Below, piece by piece: positions 7,626-15,471 of a DNA stretch of 30,072 nt (position 1 is the first letter of the stretch; the number at the start of each line of letters is the position of its first letter). Both the position numbers and the translations under genes were made by a program. This DNA is from Pseudanabaena sp. UBA1465 (GTDB lineage Bacteria > Cyanobacteriota > Cyanobacteriia > Pseudanabaenales > Pseudanabaenaceae), in assembly GCA_002325645.1 (NCBI GenBank), contig DCSN01000191.1:1-30072 (forward strand), written 5' to 3'. A model generated the notes under the pieces. It worked only from the letters and a program-made list of their open reading frames with translations. It was not told the origin of the DNA and did not search any database.

Positions 7626-7979
7626 TTAACTACAAGCTACGGGTGCGCCAACCTCTTTAGGAGTGGCAAAGGAAGTTCCACAACTGCAAGACTTGCTGGC
7701 GTTAGGATTGCGAAAACGAAAACCGCCACCCAATAAATCTTCGGTGTAATCGAGTTCCAACCCTTGCAACTGCGGTAAGTTGCTATTGTTGATCACAATT
7801 TTGACACCGTTATACTCATACTCATTATCTTCAGATTCCAATTGTTCGGCAAAGTCCATTAAATAGGACAATCCAGAGCAACCACCTTGCTTAATGCCCA
7901 ATCGAAGAGGTGCAGAAGTGACCCGTTGGCTTTGGAGATTTCTTACGCGATCGATCGCTGCTTCAGTCAATGTAATCAT
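7626..7979 (-). CDS. A-type Fe-S cluster carrier protein (IscA/SufA/ErpA family)
   Basis: A 117-residue HesB/IscA-type protein. It holds an Fe-S cluster or iron transiently and passes it to target proteins. The three conserved cysteines are present: Cys34 in GGCSGLSY and Cys98/Cys100 in the C-terminal SCSCGTSF motif. The central LDYTEDLLGGGFRF segment is typical. The tail adds about ten residues after the CxC motif. The gene lies 39 bases downstream of a 70-residue unknown on the same strand, so the two may share a transcript. No suf or isc genes are next to it, which fits the stand-alone IscA/SufA genes of cyanobacteria. I cannot choose between SufA and IscA names from sequence alone. Confidence 0.93.
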   Translation of the reverse strand: MITLTEAAIDRVRNLQSQRVTSAPLRLGIKQGGCSGLSYLMDFAEQLESEDNEYEYNGVKIVINNSNLPQLQGLELDYTEDLLGGGFRFRNPNASKSCSCGTSFATPKEVGAPVACS

Positions 7980-8018
7980 ACGAAATTTCCCTGTATATAA
8001 ATCGTGCTAATTGCCATC

Positions 8019-8231
8019 TTAATCTTCTAGCAAGACAAGTGCAATACTCGCGAGAGAAACATTGGTGTAACCTACAACCTTGGCGGCTTTATAAAATGGT
8101 TTGGTTAGGGGAAATTTATGGACACCAAACAGGCGCACGCCTTGATCCAGCAACAGTCCAGTTTTGAAATGAAAATTGCGGTGTAATTTTACAGCCTTAG
8201 CAAGATTAGACTTTGCACTACAACAAGCCAT
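8019..8231 (-). CDS. Conserved-looking small protein, 70 residues, unknown
   Basis: I do not recognise this protein. It starts MACCSAKSNLAKAV, with adjacent cysteines near the N-terminus, is basic in its first half (several Lys, Arg and His) and ends with a hydrophobic stretch SLASIALVLLED. The gene has a plausible ATG and lies 39 bases upstream of the A-type Fe-S carrier on the same strand, so a role linked to Fe-S or metal handling is possible but only inferred from position. It could also be a spurious frame, though the codon usage looks ordinary and nothing overlaps it. Confidence 0.5.
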   Translation of the reverse strand: MACCSAKSNLAKAVKLHRNFHFKTGLLLDQGVRLFGVHKFPLTKPFYKAAKVVGYTNVSLASIALVLLED

Positions 8232-8324
8232 TGTTTTTCTCCAAATAATTTCGACAACTGCTCCTATGTTATCGCAAGCGTCTGAAAGTTTGGGCGATTA
8301 GATTTGCCCCGTAAAATAAGGAAC

Positions 8325-8366
8325 CGATTTTTTGGTGGCGCGGCGAAGCCGCGCCACCAAAAATCT
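8325..8366. repeat. 16-bp hairpin between divergent genes
   Basis: Arms 8329-8344 and 8348-8363 are perfectly complementary around a GAA loop; one bulged T extends the stem to 8325-8366. It lies upstream of both divergent neighbours, so it is not placed to terminate either of them. Confidence 0.75.
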
Positions 8367-8374
8367 TACATAAC

Positions 8375-8407
8375 AAAGGTCAGCAGCGCGATGGGTTGCT
8401 GACCTTT
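8375..8407. repeat. 11-bp hairpin upstream of the aminotransferase gene
   Basis: AAAGGTCAGCA (8375-8385) pairs with TGCTGACCTTT (8397-8407) around an 11-base loop. It is a second hairpin in the same divergent gap and unlike most others has a longer loop. Function unknown. Confidence 0.65.
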
Positions 8408-8466
8408 ATTTGGCTATAGGTTTAGTTGGCGTAAAATTAGTTATATCTTGATTTTTCCCATATATT

Positions 8467-9648
8467 ATGCAATTTGCCGATCGCCTTCAGCCGCTACAGT
8501 CCAACGTATTTGCTGATATGGACAATGCCAAAAGTCGGGTCAAAGCCGCAGGAATACCCATAATTGACCTATCCCTTGGCTCGTCCGATTTGCCCACGGA
8601 CACCTTTATCTTAGAGGCGATCGCCGCAGCATTAAATGATCCAAAGACGCACGGATATTCCCTCTTTGGTAGCACCCTTGATTTTCGTGAGGCAGTAGCA
8701 GCATGGATCAAGCAAAGATTTGATATTGAGGTTGATCCTGAGACAGAAGTACTGCCCCTGATTGGTTCGCAAGAAGGGACAGCCCATTTACCCCTAGCCC
8801 TGCTCAATCCCAAGGATTTTGCCCTTTTACAAGACCCTGGATATCCCTCCCATTATGGCGGTATTCACCTAGCAGGCGGGCAGATTTATGGAATGCCATT
8901 ACTCGCAGAAAATAATTTTTTACCCATATTTGCTGATATTCCATCGGCGGTATTAGCCCAGTCAAAAATGATGGTGTTGAGCTATCCCCACAACCCGACA
9001 ACAGCGATCGCTTCTTTAGAATTCCTCCAATCTGCGGTCACATTTTGTCAAGCGCATAATCTTACATTAGTGCATGACTTTCCTTATCTCGATTTGGTTT
9101 TTGATGGTTCACATCCACCCTCAGTTTTGCAAGCCGATCGCGATCGGCAAATCTCCATCGAATTTTTCACCATGTCCAAGTCCTATAACATGGGCGGTTT
9201 CCGCGTTGGTTTTGCCGTTGGCAATCGCGAGCTAATTAAGGCTTTGCGCCAAATCAAAGCCGCCGTTGATTTCAATCAATATCAAGGCATTATGCGGGGC
9301 GCAATTAAAGCGCTTGCAGGCGATCGCGCATCAATTGATCATGTAGTCACCACATTCCAAGAGCGCCGCGATGTGATGATCGCCGCCCTGAAGGCGATCG
9401 GCTGGGAAATTCCTACCCCCGTAGCCACCATGTATCTCTGGGCAAAGTTGCCCGATCGCTATGCCCATGATTCCGTTAAATTTTGCTTAGACTTAATTAA
9501 TGCTACTGGGGTCGCCCTATCCCCCGGTTCGGGTTTTGGCAAACATGGTGAGGGCTATGTAAGATTTGCATTAGTTTATCCACCCACAATTTTGCAAGAG
9601 GCTGCCATAAAAATCGGTAAATTTCTTTGTCACAGCGCTTTGCGCTAA
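8467..9648 (+). CDS. Class I/II PLP-dependent aminotransferase
   Basis: A 393-residue fold-type I aminotransferase, the usual length. The PLP-binding lysine is Lys238 in TMSKSYNMGGFRVGF; the SYPHNPT segment (near residue 175) and the VHDFPYLDL aspartate are the other cofactor-binding parts. The N-terminal SLGSSDLPTD resembles the LL-diaminopimelate aminotransferase/aspartate aminotransferase-like subgroup, so lysine or related amino acid synthesis is possible, but the substrate cannot be set from sequence alone. The last five residues (HSALR) and the stop are encoded by a copy of the interspersed ACAGCGCTTTGCGCT repeat, so the native C-terminus appears to have been replaced or trimmed by repeat insertion. 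A 24-bp hairpin follows. Confidence 0.88.
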   Translation: MQFADRLQPLQSNVFADMDNAKSRVKAAGIPIIDLSLGSSDLPTDTFILEAIAAALNDPKTHGYSLFGSTLDFREAVAAWIKQRFDIEVDPETEVLPLIGSQEGTAHLPLALLNPKDFALLQDPGYPSHYGGIHLAGGQIYGMPLLAENNFLPIFADIPSAVLAQSKMMVLSYPHNPTTAIASLEFLQSAVTFCQAHNLTLVHDFPYLDLVFDGSHPPSVLQADRDRQISIEFFTMSKSYNMGGFRVGFAVGNRELIKALRQIKAAVDFNQYQGIMRGAIKALAGDRASIDHVVTTFQERRDVMIAALKAIGWEIPTPVATMYLWAKLPDRYAHDSVKFCLDLINATGVALSPGSGFGKHGEGYVRFALVYPPTILQEAAIKIGKFLCHSALR

Positions 9649-9657
9649 ATTAAAAAT

Positions 9658-9708
9658 CAAAAAAGTTTTTGAAAGTGCGGCAGAGCCGCACTTTCAAAAA
9701 CTTTTTTG
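9658..9708. terminator. Perfect 24-bp hairpin after the aminotransferase gene
   Basis: Arms 9658-9681 and 9685-9708 are perfectly complementary with an AGA loop (GTGCGGC-AGA-GCCGCAC core), ending in a T-run. It follows directly after the copy of the ACAGCGCTTTGCGCT repeat at 9632-9646. Probable terminator. The remaining gap to 9887 shows no further gene. Confidence 0.7.
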
Positions 9709-9887
9709 TAGTACACAAAACCTACCCAATGCGTAAGTCCGATACTAATTGCTGTTAAGTTTATTGAAATCACATTAATATTATTGCTAAGCTATAGTTC
9801 GCAGCCAAATATATAGCCAATAAGTTGCAATCTAAAGCAAAAAGTACCGTTAGGTGCAATCTCGAAAACAATGGCAAGGATTGATTC

Positions 9888-12800
9888 ATGACATCCAACA
9901 ACAACAAGCCGCAAAAAGGCTCAGGGGCTAACCAGCCAGACAAAAAGCAATCAATAGATTCTGATGCGGCTAATGTCGATTGGATGATTATGTCTGACTT
10001 TAGTACGCGAATTGGCGGATATCCAGAACCCCAAAAAGTAGTAAACAATTTATCGACAAACACATCTGCTCAATCGGTAAATAAACAGTCTGATGATGAT
10101 GATTTAGAGGATTTAGAATGGTTGCGATCGCTAGGCTTGGATGAACCAATTGAGAATTCTACTTTCAAAAAAAATGTTGTGTCAGCCAGTCAAAATAGTA
10201 ATGCTGGTGATGATATCGACTGGTTGATTGTTAGTGATATCAAGACGAGAATGGACGATCCAGATAATATCCAACCGAAATCTGGATATCAAGAGATCAC
10301 TCCGTCAAATAAATCATTTCAGGTTTCTGAAGAATTTAATGGTTTAGAAAATCCACTAGATGAAGATTTTGGACTAGATAGTTTAGGTTTTGATGAGGAT
10401 GCAGATTTTGATGGGTTAAATTCCTTTGGATTTGACAATTCAGAAAATGCTACTAGTAATGAGTTACAAAATGATCTTGATATTACCGAAGGTAAAATTA
10501 GAGAACTATCTGGATTCTTTGAAAATAGTTTTGATGCGGATAATGCCAGCAGTAGTGACTGGGATAATGATTTTGGAGATTTAGAAAATAATGATAGTCA
10601 ATTTAGCTCATACTCTAACTTAGGTCTTATCGAGGATTCTTTTGAAGCCCCAATTGAAATTTCGGGTATTGTGAATGACACTAGTTATTCTAATGAATCT
10701 AATCAATTTAACGATTACTTTGCTGACGACGCAGCGTTAATCCCCAATAATTCACCTGAGTTTACATATCAAGAAGATTTGCAAGTAAATCCATCAGTAG
10801 GGCTTTTAATAGATCCATCAATTGATGATTTATCACCATCAGAACTGTTAGCTGATGATCTGATTGAAGAATTCAATATTGAAGAATTGGATGATGAATT
10901 TCAAGATCTACAAGATGTAATTGAAGATTCTCAAGATTTAGCTACTGTTGAAGAAATAGCAGAAATTAATGACTTATCAGCAGAACAAAATAATTCTGTA
11001 GATTCACCAGAGCAAGCTTGGGACGAGTTTCAACTTTCAGGAGTCTCGGATTTAGATGTTGATGCGATCGATGATGTATTTGCTGGTGATTGGGAGCAGA
11101 ATGATCAAAATGATCAAAGCTCTATAGCGATCACAGATGATGCTATTTGGGATAGTCCTGCTATTGTCGCTGATTCGATTTCTTCTACATCAATCGATAA
11201 TGCTTTCGGCACATTAGATGATTGGGCGATCGCACCACAAACTGAAAATGTTTTGGAACAACCTGTTGAGCCAAAGATCGATTTAATAGACAGTCAATTA
11301 GAACTAGAACCTCAAATAGATAATGAAGCTGATTGGGCTAATGATGCGGATTTAGGCATAGCGGTTGATGATGATTTTGAATGGAATCAAGAGTCAGAAT
11401 TAGCAATTAATGCTGCTGAAGAATCACCCTTTACCAATGCATTGATAGAAAATCAGATCCATGAAGAATTTGACTTTGGTGGCATGGAGCAGTCCTTAGA
11501 ATGGGATAGCGAGACTCTCAATGAGCCTTTCCGTGAGCCTTTCCGTGAGCAAATTAGTGAGCAAATTACTGACTCAGATTTTGCTGATGACTTTACTAAT
11601 GATGCAGTCAAGTCCGTAGAAACTATTAATTCAGATAATTCAGATAATTCAGAAAAAAATAACGTGATTACTGCACAGGATTCTGAAAATCCTGAAAATT
11701 TTGACGATTTTGCTAATTTAGACAGCATTATTAATGAAGATTTTGATCTAGATGCTTTTGATGAAGAGGACTTTCCAGAAGTTTCTCTTACGGATACTAG
11801 TAATAATAGGCTTTTTACAACATTGACTCCTAATCGAGCCATCCCAGTTCCCACCCCTTCCGCCAAAAATCTGACTTCAGGAATTACGCCTCCACCTGTA
11901 AGTGCGCCTTTGAGTGTAACTGATTCTAGAAATAACTTAGTTTCTCCAGACTTCTCGGCAACAGATCCCTTTGAAGAAGCATTGATCCATGATTTACAAA
12001 ATAATGAATTCATCAATGATTACGATTTAGAAGTAAATTTACATGAAGAGGCTCTGGCTAATGACCTATTAAATGGTGATATGTCTGATTCAGAGGTATT
12101 AGCCAATCGTATTCCTGAAAGGGGGGATTTCTTACCTCCGCCACCACAAATACCGCCAAATTTGCCATTAAAATCACCATCAAATTTATTGCCGAATTTG
12201 CCATCAAAACTGCCATTGTCTGAAAGTTTTGACATGGATACGAATGATCGTGATTTTTTAGATGATTTTGATTTAGATAGTTTAGATACGCAGTTAACGG
12301 GCGATGATTTTGGCTCTGCTTTTGTGCCTCCTGCTATATCTACTGGTTTGACTCCGCCATCTCCGCCGATCGCCCCATTGCCGCCATCGATGAATACTCA
12401 GGATATGACTGCTCCTTCTGTCAATAATCCGCCGCCGCCGCCACCTTTTCTTCCACCATTACCTCCCAAACGTAGTCCTGCTCAAGCAAAAAAAACATCT
12501 GTATCACCTCCTATCCAGAATAAGCCCGCCAGTAAACCGATTGGTTCCCTTGATGAGGGTTGGTCAGAATTGTTAGATGCCGATACAGTTTTATCTGGTG
12601 TGTTGCGATCGCCAACGGGTGGATCTCCATATGTGGAACCAAGGGGAGCGATGCCGCCCCATACGGCAGGCAAGACGGGAGCTAGTGCAGCAAATAATGG
12701 AGGGACTAATGCAGCACGACCATCACAGGGTAGAGAGCGTGATTATAATTCCTCTACTCCACCCAAGAGAAAAGACACAGGATTGCCTGATTTTAATGAT

Positions 12801-13970
12801 CTTGGGCTAGAGATTCATGACGATACTACCGATTGGTCAGGGTTGCTTGATAGTAGCGATCTATCTGACAGTATCACTTCTATTAGTGAAGGGAACCAAT
12901 CTTCCTCTCGCAATCGTACTCCTCCTCTTGTGTCCCGCTCGGAGCTTACGGGCATTGGTGAAACTAGGGAAATTCCCTGCGATCGCCGCAAACCAGTTTC
13001 AGGCTTTGATGCAACGCAAGCACGCATGGCAGCTAGATCTGATCAAATAGATTTCAATCGATTTACCGAAGATAACTATGAGCCGCCAGCAATGCCATCA
13101 GAAGTAGCCACTCCTGCGAAGAAGTTGCCAAAAATATCCATGCCTAGTGTCAGCTTAGAGTCACTATGGCAAGATTATCTCAAAATTCCTGTAATTGGAT
13201 TAGGGGCGATCGGTGGTGCATTCCTTCTCTATACTTTCCTCAATCGACCTATTTTTGATATCGGTTTACGATGGGGAATTTTTAAAGATGCAAGTGGTAA
13301 GGACTTTACTAAGGCTGACTTTAAAGGAGCTAAGTTAGACAATGTGGACTTTAGTAATGCGATTCTCACAGGCGCAAAAATGCAGGATGCGAGTCTGGTG
13401 GGAGCAAACTTTACTAATGCTAATTTAGATGGAGTTAACTTCACTAACGCTAATTTAAGTAGAGCGCGGTTAATTCAGGCAAGTGTAGTTTGGGCAGAGT
13501 TTAGCAAAGCCCAAATGAATCTCGTTGATCTGGAGGGTGCAGATTTAACTCTCTCTAACTTTGCCAATGCAAAAATGGAAGGAGCTAACTTATTAAAGTC
13601 TAAGATTGGCGCTCAAGGAACTGATAAGGCTACAAAATTTAGTTCGACAATGCTATTAGCTTGGCAAATTGTGAATGAGCAGCGTGAAGGACGCAACCTT
13701 GCAGAGCAAGATCTATCGGGTCTAAATCTTAGCTTTACTAGTCTAAAGAGAGCTAATCTTTCCAACGCTAAGCTCAACTATACAGATTTGACTGGGACCG
13801 ATTTGAGAGGTGCAAATTTAACAGGAAGTCAGGTAAATGGAGCTAATTGGAGTGGCGCAAAGTTGGCGGGAATTAATCTTACGGGTGTAAATTTTGACAA
13901 AAATAAGCTACCAAAAACCGATGAAGAGACGATCTGCCCTAACAGTAAAAAAGGACCTTGTAAATTTTAG
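9888..13970 (+). CDS. Giant acidic protein with one membrane segment and C-terminal pentapeptide repeats
   Basis: A 1360-residue protein. AAGGA at 9876-9880 supports the ATG. Residues 1-680 are very rich in Asp, Glu, Asn and Ser and look disordered. Residues 690-890 are Pro-rich with runs of five or six prolines. One hydrophobic segment at about 1101-1121 (VIGLGAIGGAFLLYTFL) is a likely membrane anchor. Residues about 1133-1335 are pentapeptide repeats (A[N/D]L-x-x units such as ANFTNANLDGVNFT), which fold as a right-handed beta-helix. A motif DWxIxSDxxTR occurs twice near the N-terminus (residues 31-41 and 111-121), and DWSGLLD-type motifs recur before the membrane segment. Pentapeptide proteins are common in cyanobacteria and few have known roles. 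A scaffold tethered to thylakoid or plasma membrane is one guess. The gene sits alone between hairpins. Confidence 0.88.
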   Translation: MTSNNNKPQKGSGANQPDKKQSIDSDAANVDWMIMSDFSTRIGGYPEPQKVVNNLSTNTSAQSVNKQSDDDDLEDLEWLRSLGLDEPIENSTFKKNVVSASQNSNAGDDIDWLIVSDIKTRMDDPDNIQPKSGYQEITPSNKSFQVSEEFNGLENPLDEDFGLDSLGFDEDADFDGLNSFGFDNSENATSNELQNDLDITEGKIRELSGFFENSFDADNASSSDWDNDFGDLENNDSQFSSYSNLGLIEDSFEAPIEISGIVNDTSYSNESNQFNDYFADDAALIPNNSPEFTYQEDLQVNPSVGLLIDPSIDDLSPSELLADDLIEEFNIEELDDEFQDLQDVIEDSQDLATVEEIAEINDLSAEQNNSVDSPEQAWDEFQLSGVSDLDVDAIDDVFAGDWEQNDQNDQSSIAITDDAIWDSPAIVADSISSTSIDNAFGTLDDWAIAPQTENVLEQPVEPKIDLIDSQLELEPQIDNEADWANDADLGIAVDDDFEWNQESELAINAAEESPFTNALIENQIHEEFDFGGMEQSLEWDSETLNEPFREPFREQISEQITDSDFADDFTNDAVKSVETINSDNSDNSEKNNVITAQDSENPENFDDFANLDSIINEDFDLDAFDEEDFPEVSLTDTSNNRLFTTLTPNRAIPVPTPSAKNLTSGITPPPVSAPLSVTDSRNNLVSPDFSATDPFEEALIHDLQNNEFINDYDLEVNLHEEALANDLLNGDMSDSEVLANRIPERGDFLPPPPQIPPNLPLKSPSNLLPNLPSKLPLSESFDMDTNDRDFLDDFDLDSLDTQLTGDDFGSAFVPPAISTGLTPPSPPIAPLPPSMNTQDMTAPSVNNPPPPPPFLPPLPPKRSPAQAKKTSVSPPIQNKPASKPIGSLDEGWSELLDADTVLSGVLRSPTGGSPYVEPRGAMPPHTAGKTGASAANNGGTNAARPSQGRERDYNSSTPPKRKDTGLPDFNDLGLEIHDDTTDWSGLLDSSDLSDSITSISEGNQSSSRNRTPPLVSRSELTGIGETREIPCDRRKPVSGFDATQARMAARSDQIDFNRFTEDNYEPPAMPSEVATPAKKLPKISMPSVSLESLWQDYLKIPVIGLGAIGGAFLLYTFLNRPIFDIGLRWGIFKDASGKDFTKADFKGAKLDNVDFSNAILTGAKMQDASLVGANFTNANLDGVNFTNANLSRARLIQASVVWAEFSKAQMNLVDLEGADLTLSNFANAKMEGANLLKSKIGAQGTDKATKFSSTMLLAWQIVNEQREGRNLAEQDLSGLNLSFTSLKRANLSNAKLNYTDLTGTDLRGANLTGSQVNGANWSGAKLAGINLTGVNFDKNKLPKTDEETICPNSKKGPCKF

Positions 13971-14019
13971 ATAATAGAGAGTAAGTTCGACGCTTTGCGT
14001 CGAACTTACTCTCTATTAT
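13971..14019. terminator. Perfect 23-bp hairpin touching the stop codon
   Basis: Arms 13971-13993 and 13997-14019 pair perfectly around a TTT loop (CGACGC-TTT-GCGTCG core). The left arm begins at the base after the TAG stop. It is probably the terminator of the pentapeptide gene and lies only 12 bases before the next start codon. Confidence 0.75.
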
Positions 14020-14031
14020 TTGTGAAGTGCT

Positions 14032-14472
14032 ATGTCCTACGTTGTAATTTATGACGGTAATTGTAATCTCTGTGCTAATTTTGTCAGCATCTTAGAGAAG
14101 TTCGATCGCGGTCGTCTATTTGCTTATATCCCCATGCAAGATCCTCAGATGTTGATGCAATTTAATGTCACATCTGAGGATTGTGAAATGGGGATGATTT
14201 TAATCGATCGCACTGATGTTAATCAAAGATGGCAAGGTAGCGATGCTGCTGAAGAAATTGGGCGACTATTGCCCATGGGAAAATCTTTAATTGAGTCCTA
14301 TCGTGCGCTCACTCCGCTCAAAGCGATCGGTGATGCAGCTTATATTCAGATTCGAGATCATCGTTATCAATTATTTGGAAAACGCGATCGCATTTACCAT
14401 ACTGCTTATCCTGTTGGCTGTGTAGCTAGAGAGGATAGTCCAGAATGCCAAACTAACGTAAACTTGGGATAA
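14032..14472 (+). CDS. DUF393 (DCC-family) thiol-disulfide oxidoreductase-like protein
   Basis: A 146-residue DUF393 protein. The family signature YDGNCNLC (residues 7-14) gives a CxxC pair, Cys11 and Cys14, at the position expected for a thioredoxin-like redox centre. Other typical parts are RLFAYIPMQD and a conserved GSDAAEEIGRLL segment. Two further cysteines (CVAREDSPEC) lie near the C-terminus. DCC proteins are predicted to be redox proteins; substrates are generally unknown. The ATG is 12 bases after the 3' end of the preceding hairpin, so it must be transcribed by read-through or from a promoter overlapping the hairpin. Confidence 0.88.
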   Translation: MSYVVIYDGNCNLCANFVSILEKFDRGRLFAYIPMQDPQMLMQFNVTSEDCEMGMILIDRTDVNQRWQGSDAAEEIGRLLPMGKSLIESYRALTPLKAIGDAAYIQIRDHRYQLFGKRDRIYHTAYPVGCVAREDSPECQTNVNLG

Positions 14473-14480
14473 ATTCGCAA

Positions 14481-14523
14481 GATGTAACGGTGTGTCCCGC
14501 AAAGCGAGACACACCGTTACATC
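14481..14523. terminator. 16-bp hairpin after the DUF393 gene
   Basis: GATGTAACGGTGTGTC (14481-14496) pairs with 14508-14523; the stem continues inward with a mismatch to a GC-AAA-GC core. It starts nine bases after the stop. No clear U-run follows. Confidence 0.65.
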
Positions 14524-14564
14524 TCAAAAGTATTAGTTTTTTATAAACTTGCAGGACAAAATTT

Positions 14565-15434
14565 GTGTACAAAGTTTCCTCTCAACAAAATCAATACCAT
14601 ACCTATACTCTGTCTGATGACAGCACCAATGCACAGATAGAAGTTGTGCCAGAACGCGGCGGTATTGTGACGAGTTGGCGCATTAATGGACAGGAAGTCT
14701 TCTATCTTGATACAGAGCGTTTTACCCATCCTGATTTGAGTGTTAGGGGTGGCAATCCGATTTTGTTTCCTCTCTGTGGCAACTTGCCCAATGACACCTA
14801 TAGTGTTGATGGAAGGGAATACAAAATTAAACAACATGGGTTTGCGCGTGAGTTACCTTGGACAGCCACAGCCCAAAGTAATGATGGCAAAGCAGGGCTG
14901 ACCGTTGAGTTGAGTAGCAATGAACAAACTAAAGTTTCTTATCCCTTTGATTTTCATTTGGCTTTCACCTATGAACTGCGTGGTAATACCTTAGAGATTC
15001 GCCAAGAATATAAAAATCTCTCATCTACACCGATGCCTTTTTCCTCTGGCTTCCATCCCTATTTTCTCTGTGGCGATAAGAATCAGATCGAAGTTGGTAT
15101 TCCTGCTACAAGTTATGAAGATAATCGTACAAAACAGAACTTTACTTTTGATGGTAAGTTTGACTTTGATCAAGATGAAATTGATTCAGTGTTTGGGAAA
15201 CTTGCAAGTCGTTCCACTTCGGTAATTGATGGCGATCGCAAACTTAAGATTGAGATTGAGTATGATGATTTCTATACCTATCTAGTCTTTTGGACAGTGA
15301 AGGGCAAAGACTTCTATTGTCTAGAACCTTGGAGCGCAACCCGTAATTCTCTGAATACAAAAGAACATCTGACGGTATTGGCTCCTAATTCTAGCTGCAC
15401 TTCGGTTGTGAAAATCACTGCCAACTTTTTCTAA
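14565..15434 (+). CDS. Aldose 1-epimerase-like (galactose mutarotase fold) protein
   Basis: A 289-residue protein of the aldose 1-epimerase/glucose-6-phosphate 1-epimerase superfamily, which interconverts alpha and beta anomers of sugars. The likely start is GTG at 14565, with AGGA at 14553-14556. Family features are RGGNPILFPLCGNLPND (about residues 61-77), KQHGFARELPW (about 88-98), the SGFHPYF histidine segment (about 161-167) and the C-terminal LEPWSATRNSLN loop. The arrangement with QHGFAR fits the YihR/YeaD-like or LacX-like subgroup, so the sugar may be phosphorylated. Residues 61-98 contain the likely substrate-binding Arg and His. No sugar-metabolism genes are adjacent. Confidence 0.87.
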   Translation: MYKVSSQQNQYHTYTLSDDSTNAQIEVVPERGGIVTSWRINGQEVFYLDTERFTHPDLSVRGGNPILFPLCGNLPNDTYSVDGREYKIKQHGFARELPWTATAQSNDGKAGLTVELSSNEQTKVSYPFDFHLAFTYELRGNTLEIRQEYKNLSSTPMPFSSGFHPYFLCGDKNQIEVGIPATSYEDNRTKQNFTFDGKFDFDQDEIDSVFGKLASRSTSVIDGDRKLKIEIEYDDFYTYLVFWTVKGKDFYCLEPWSATRNSLNTKEHLTVLAPNSSCTSVVKITANFF

Positions 15435-15440
15435 TTAACC

Positions 15441-15469
15441 ATCAATGCGGCGCAAAGCGCCGCATTGAT
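15441..15469. terminator. 13-bp hairpin between convergent genes
   Basis: ATCAATGCGGCGC (15441-15453) pairs with 15457-15469 around an AAA loop. It lies seven bases after the epimerase stop and three bases past the stop of the - strand TPR gene, so it can serve both. Confidence 0.7.
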
Positions 15470-15471
15470 CT

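Noticed and set aside
11453..12016. 187-residue open frame on the - strand inside the acidic giant gene
   Set aside because: Its Ser/Lys-rich sequence is the reverse reading of Asp/Glu-rich codons, with no motifs and no ribosome-binding site.
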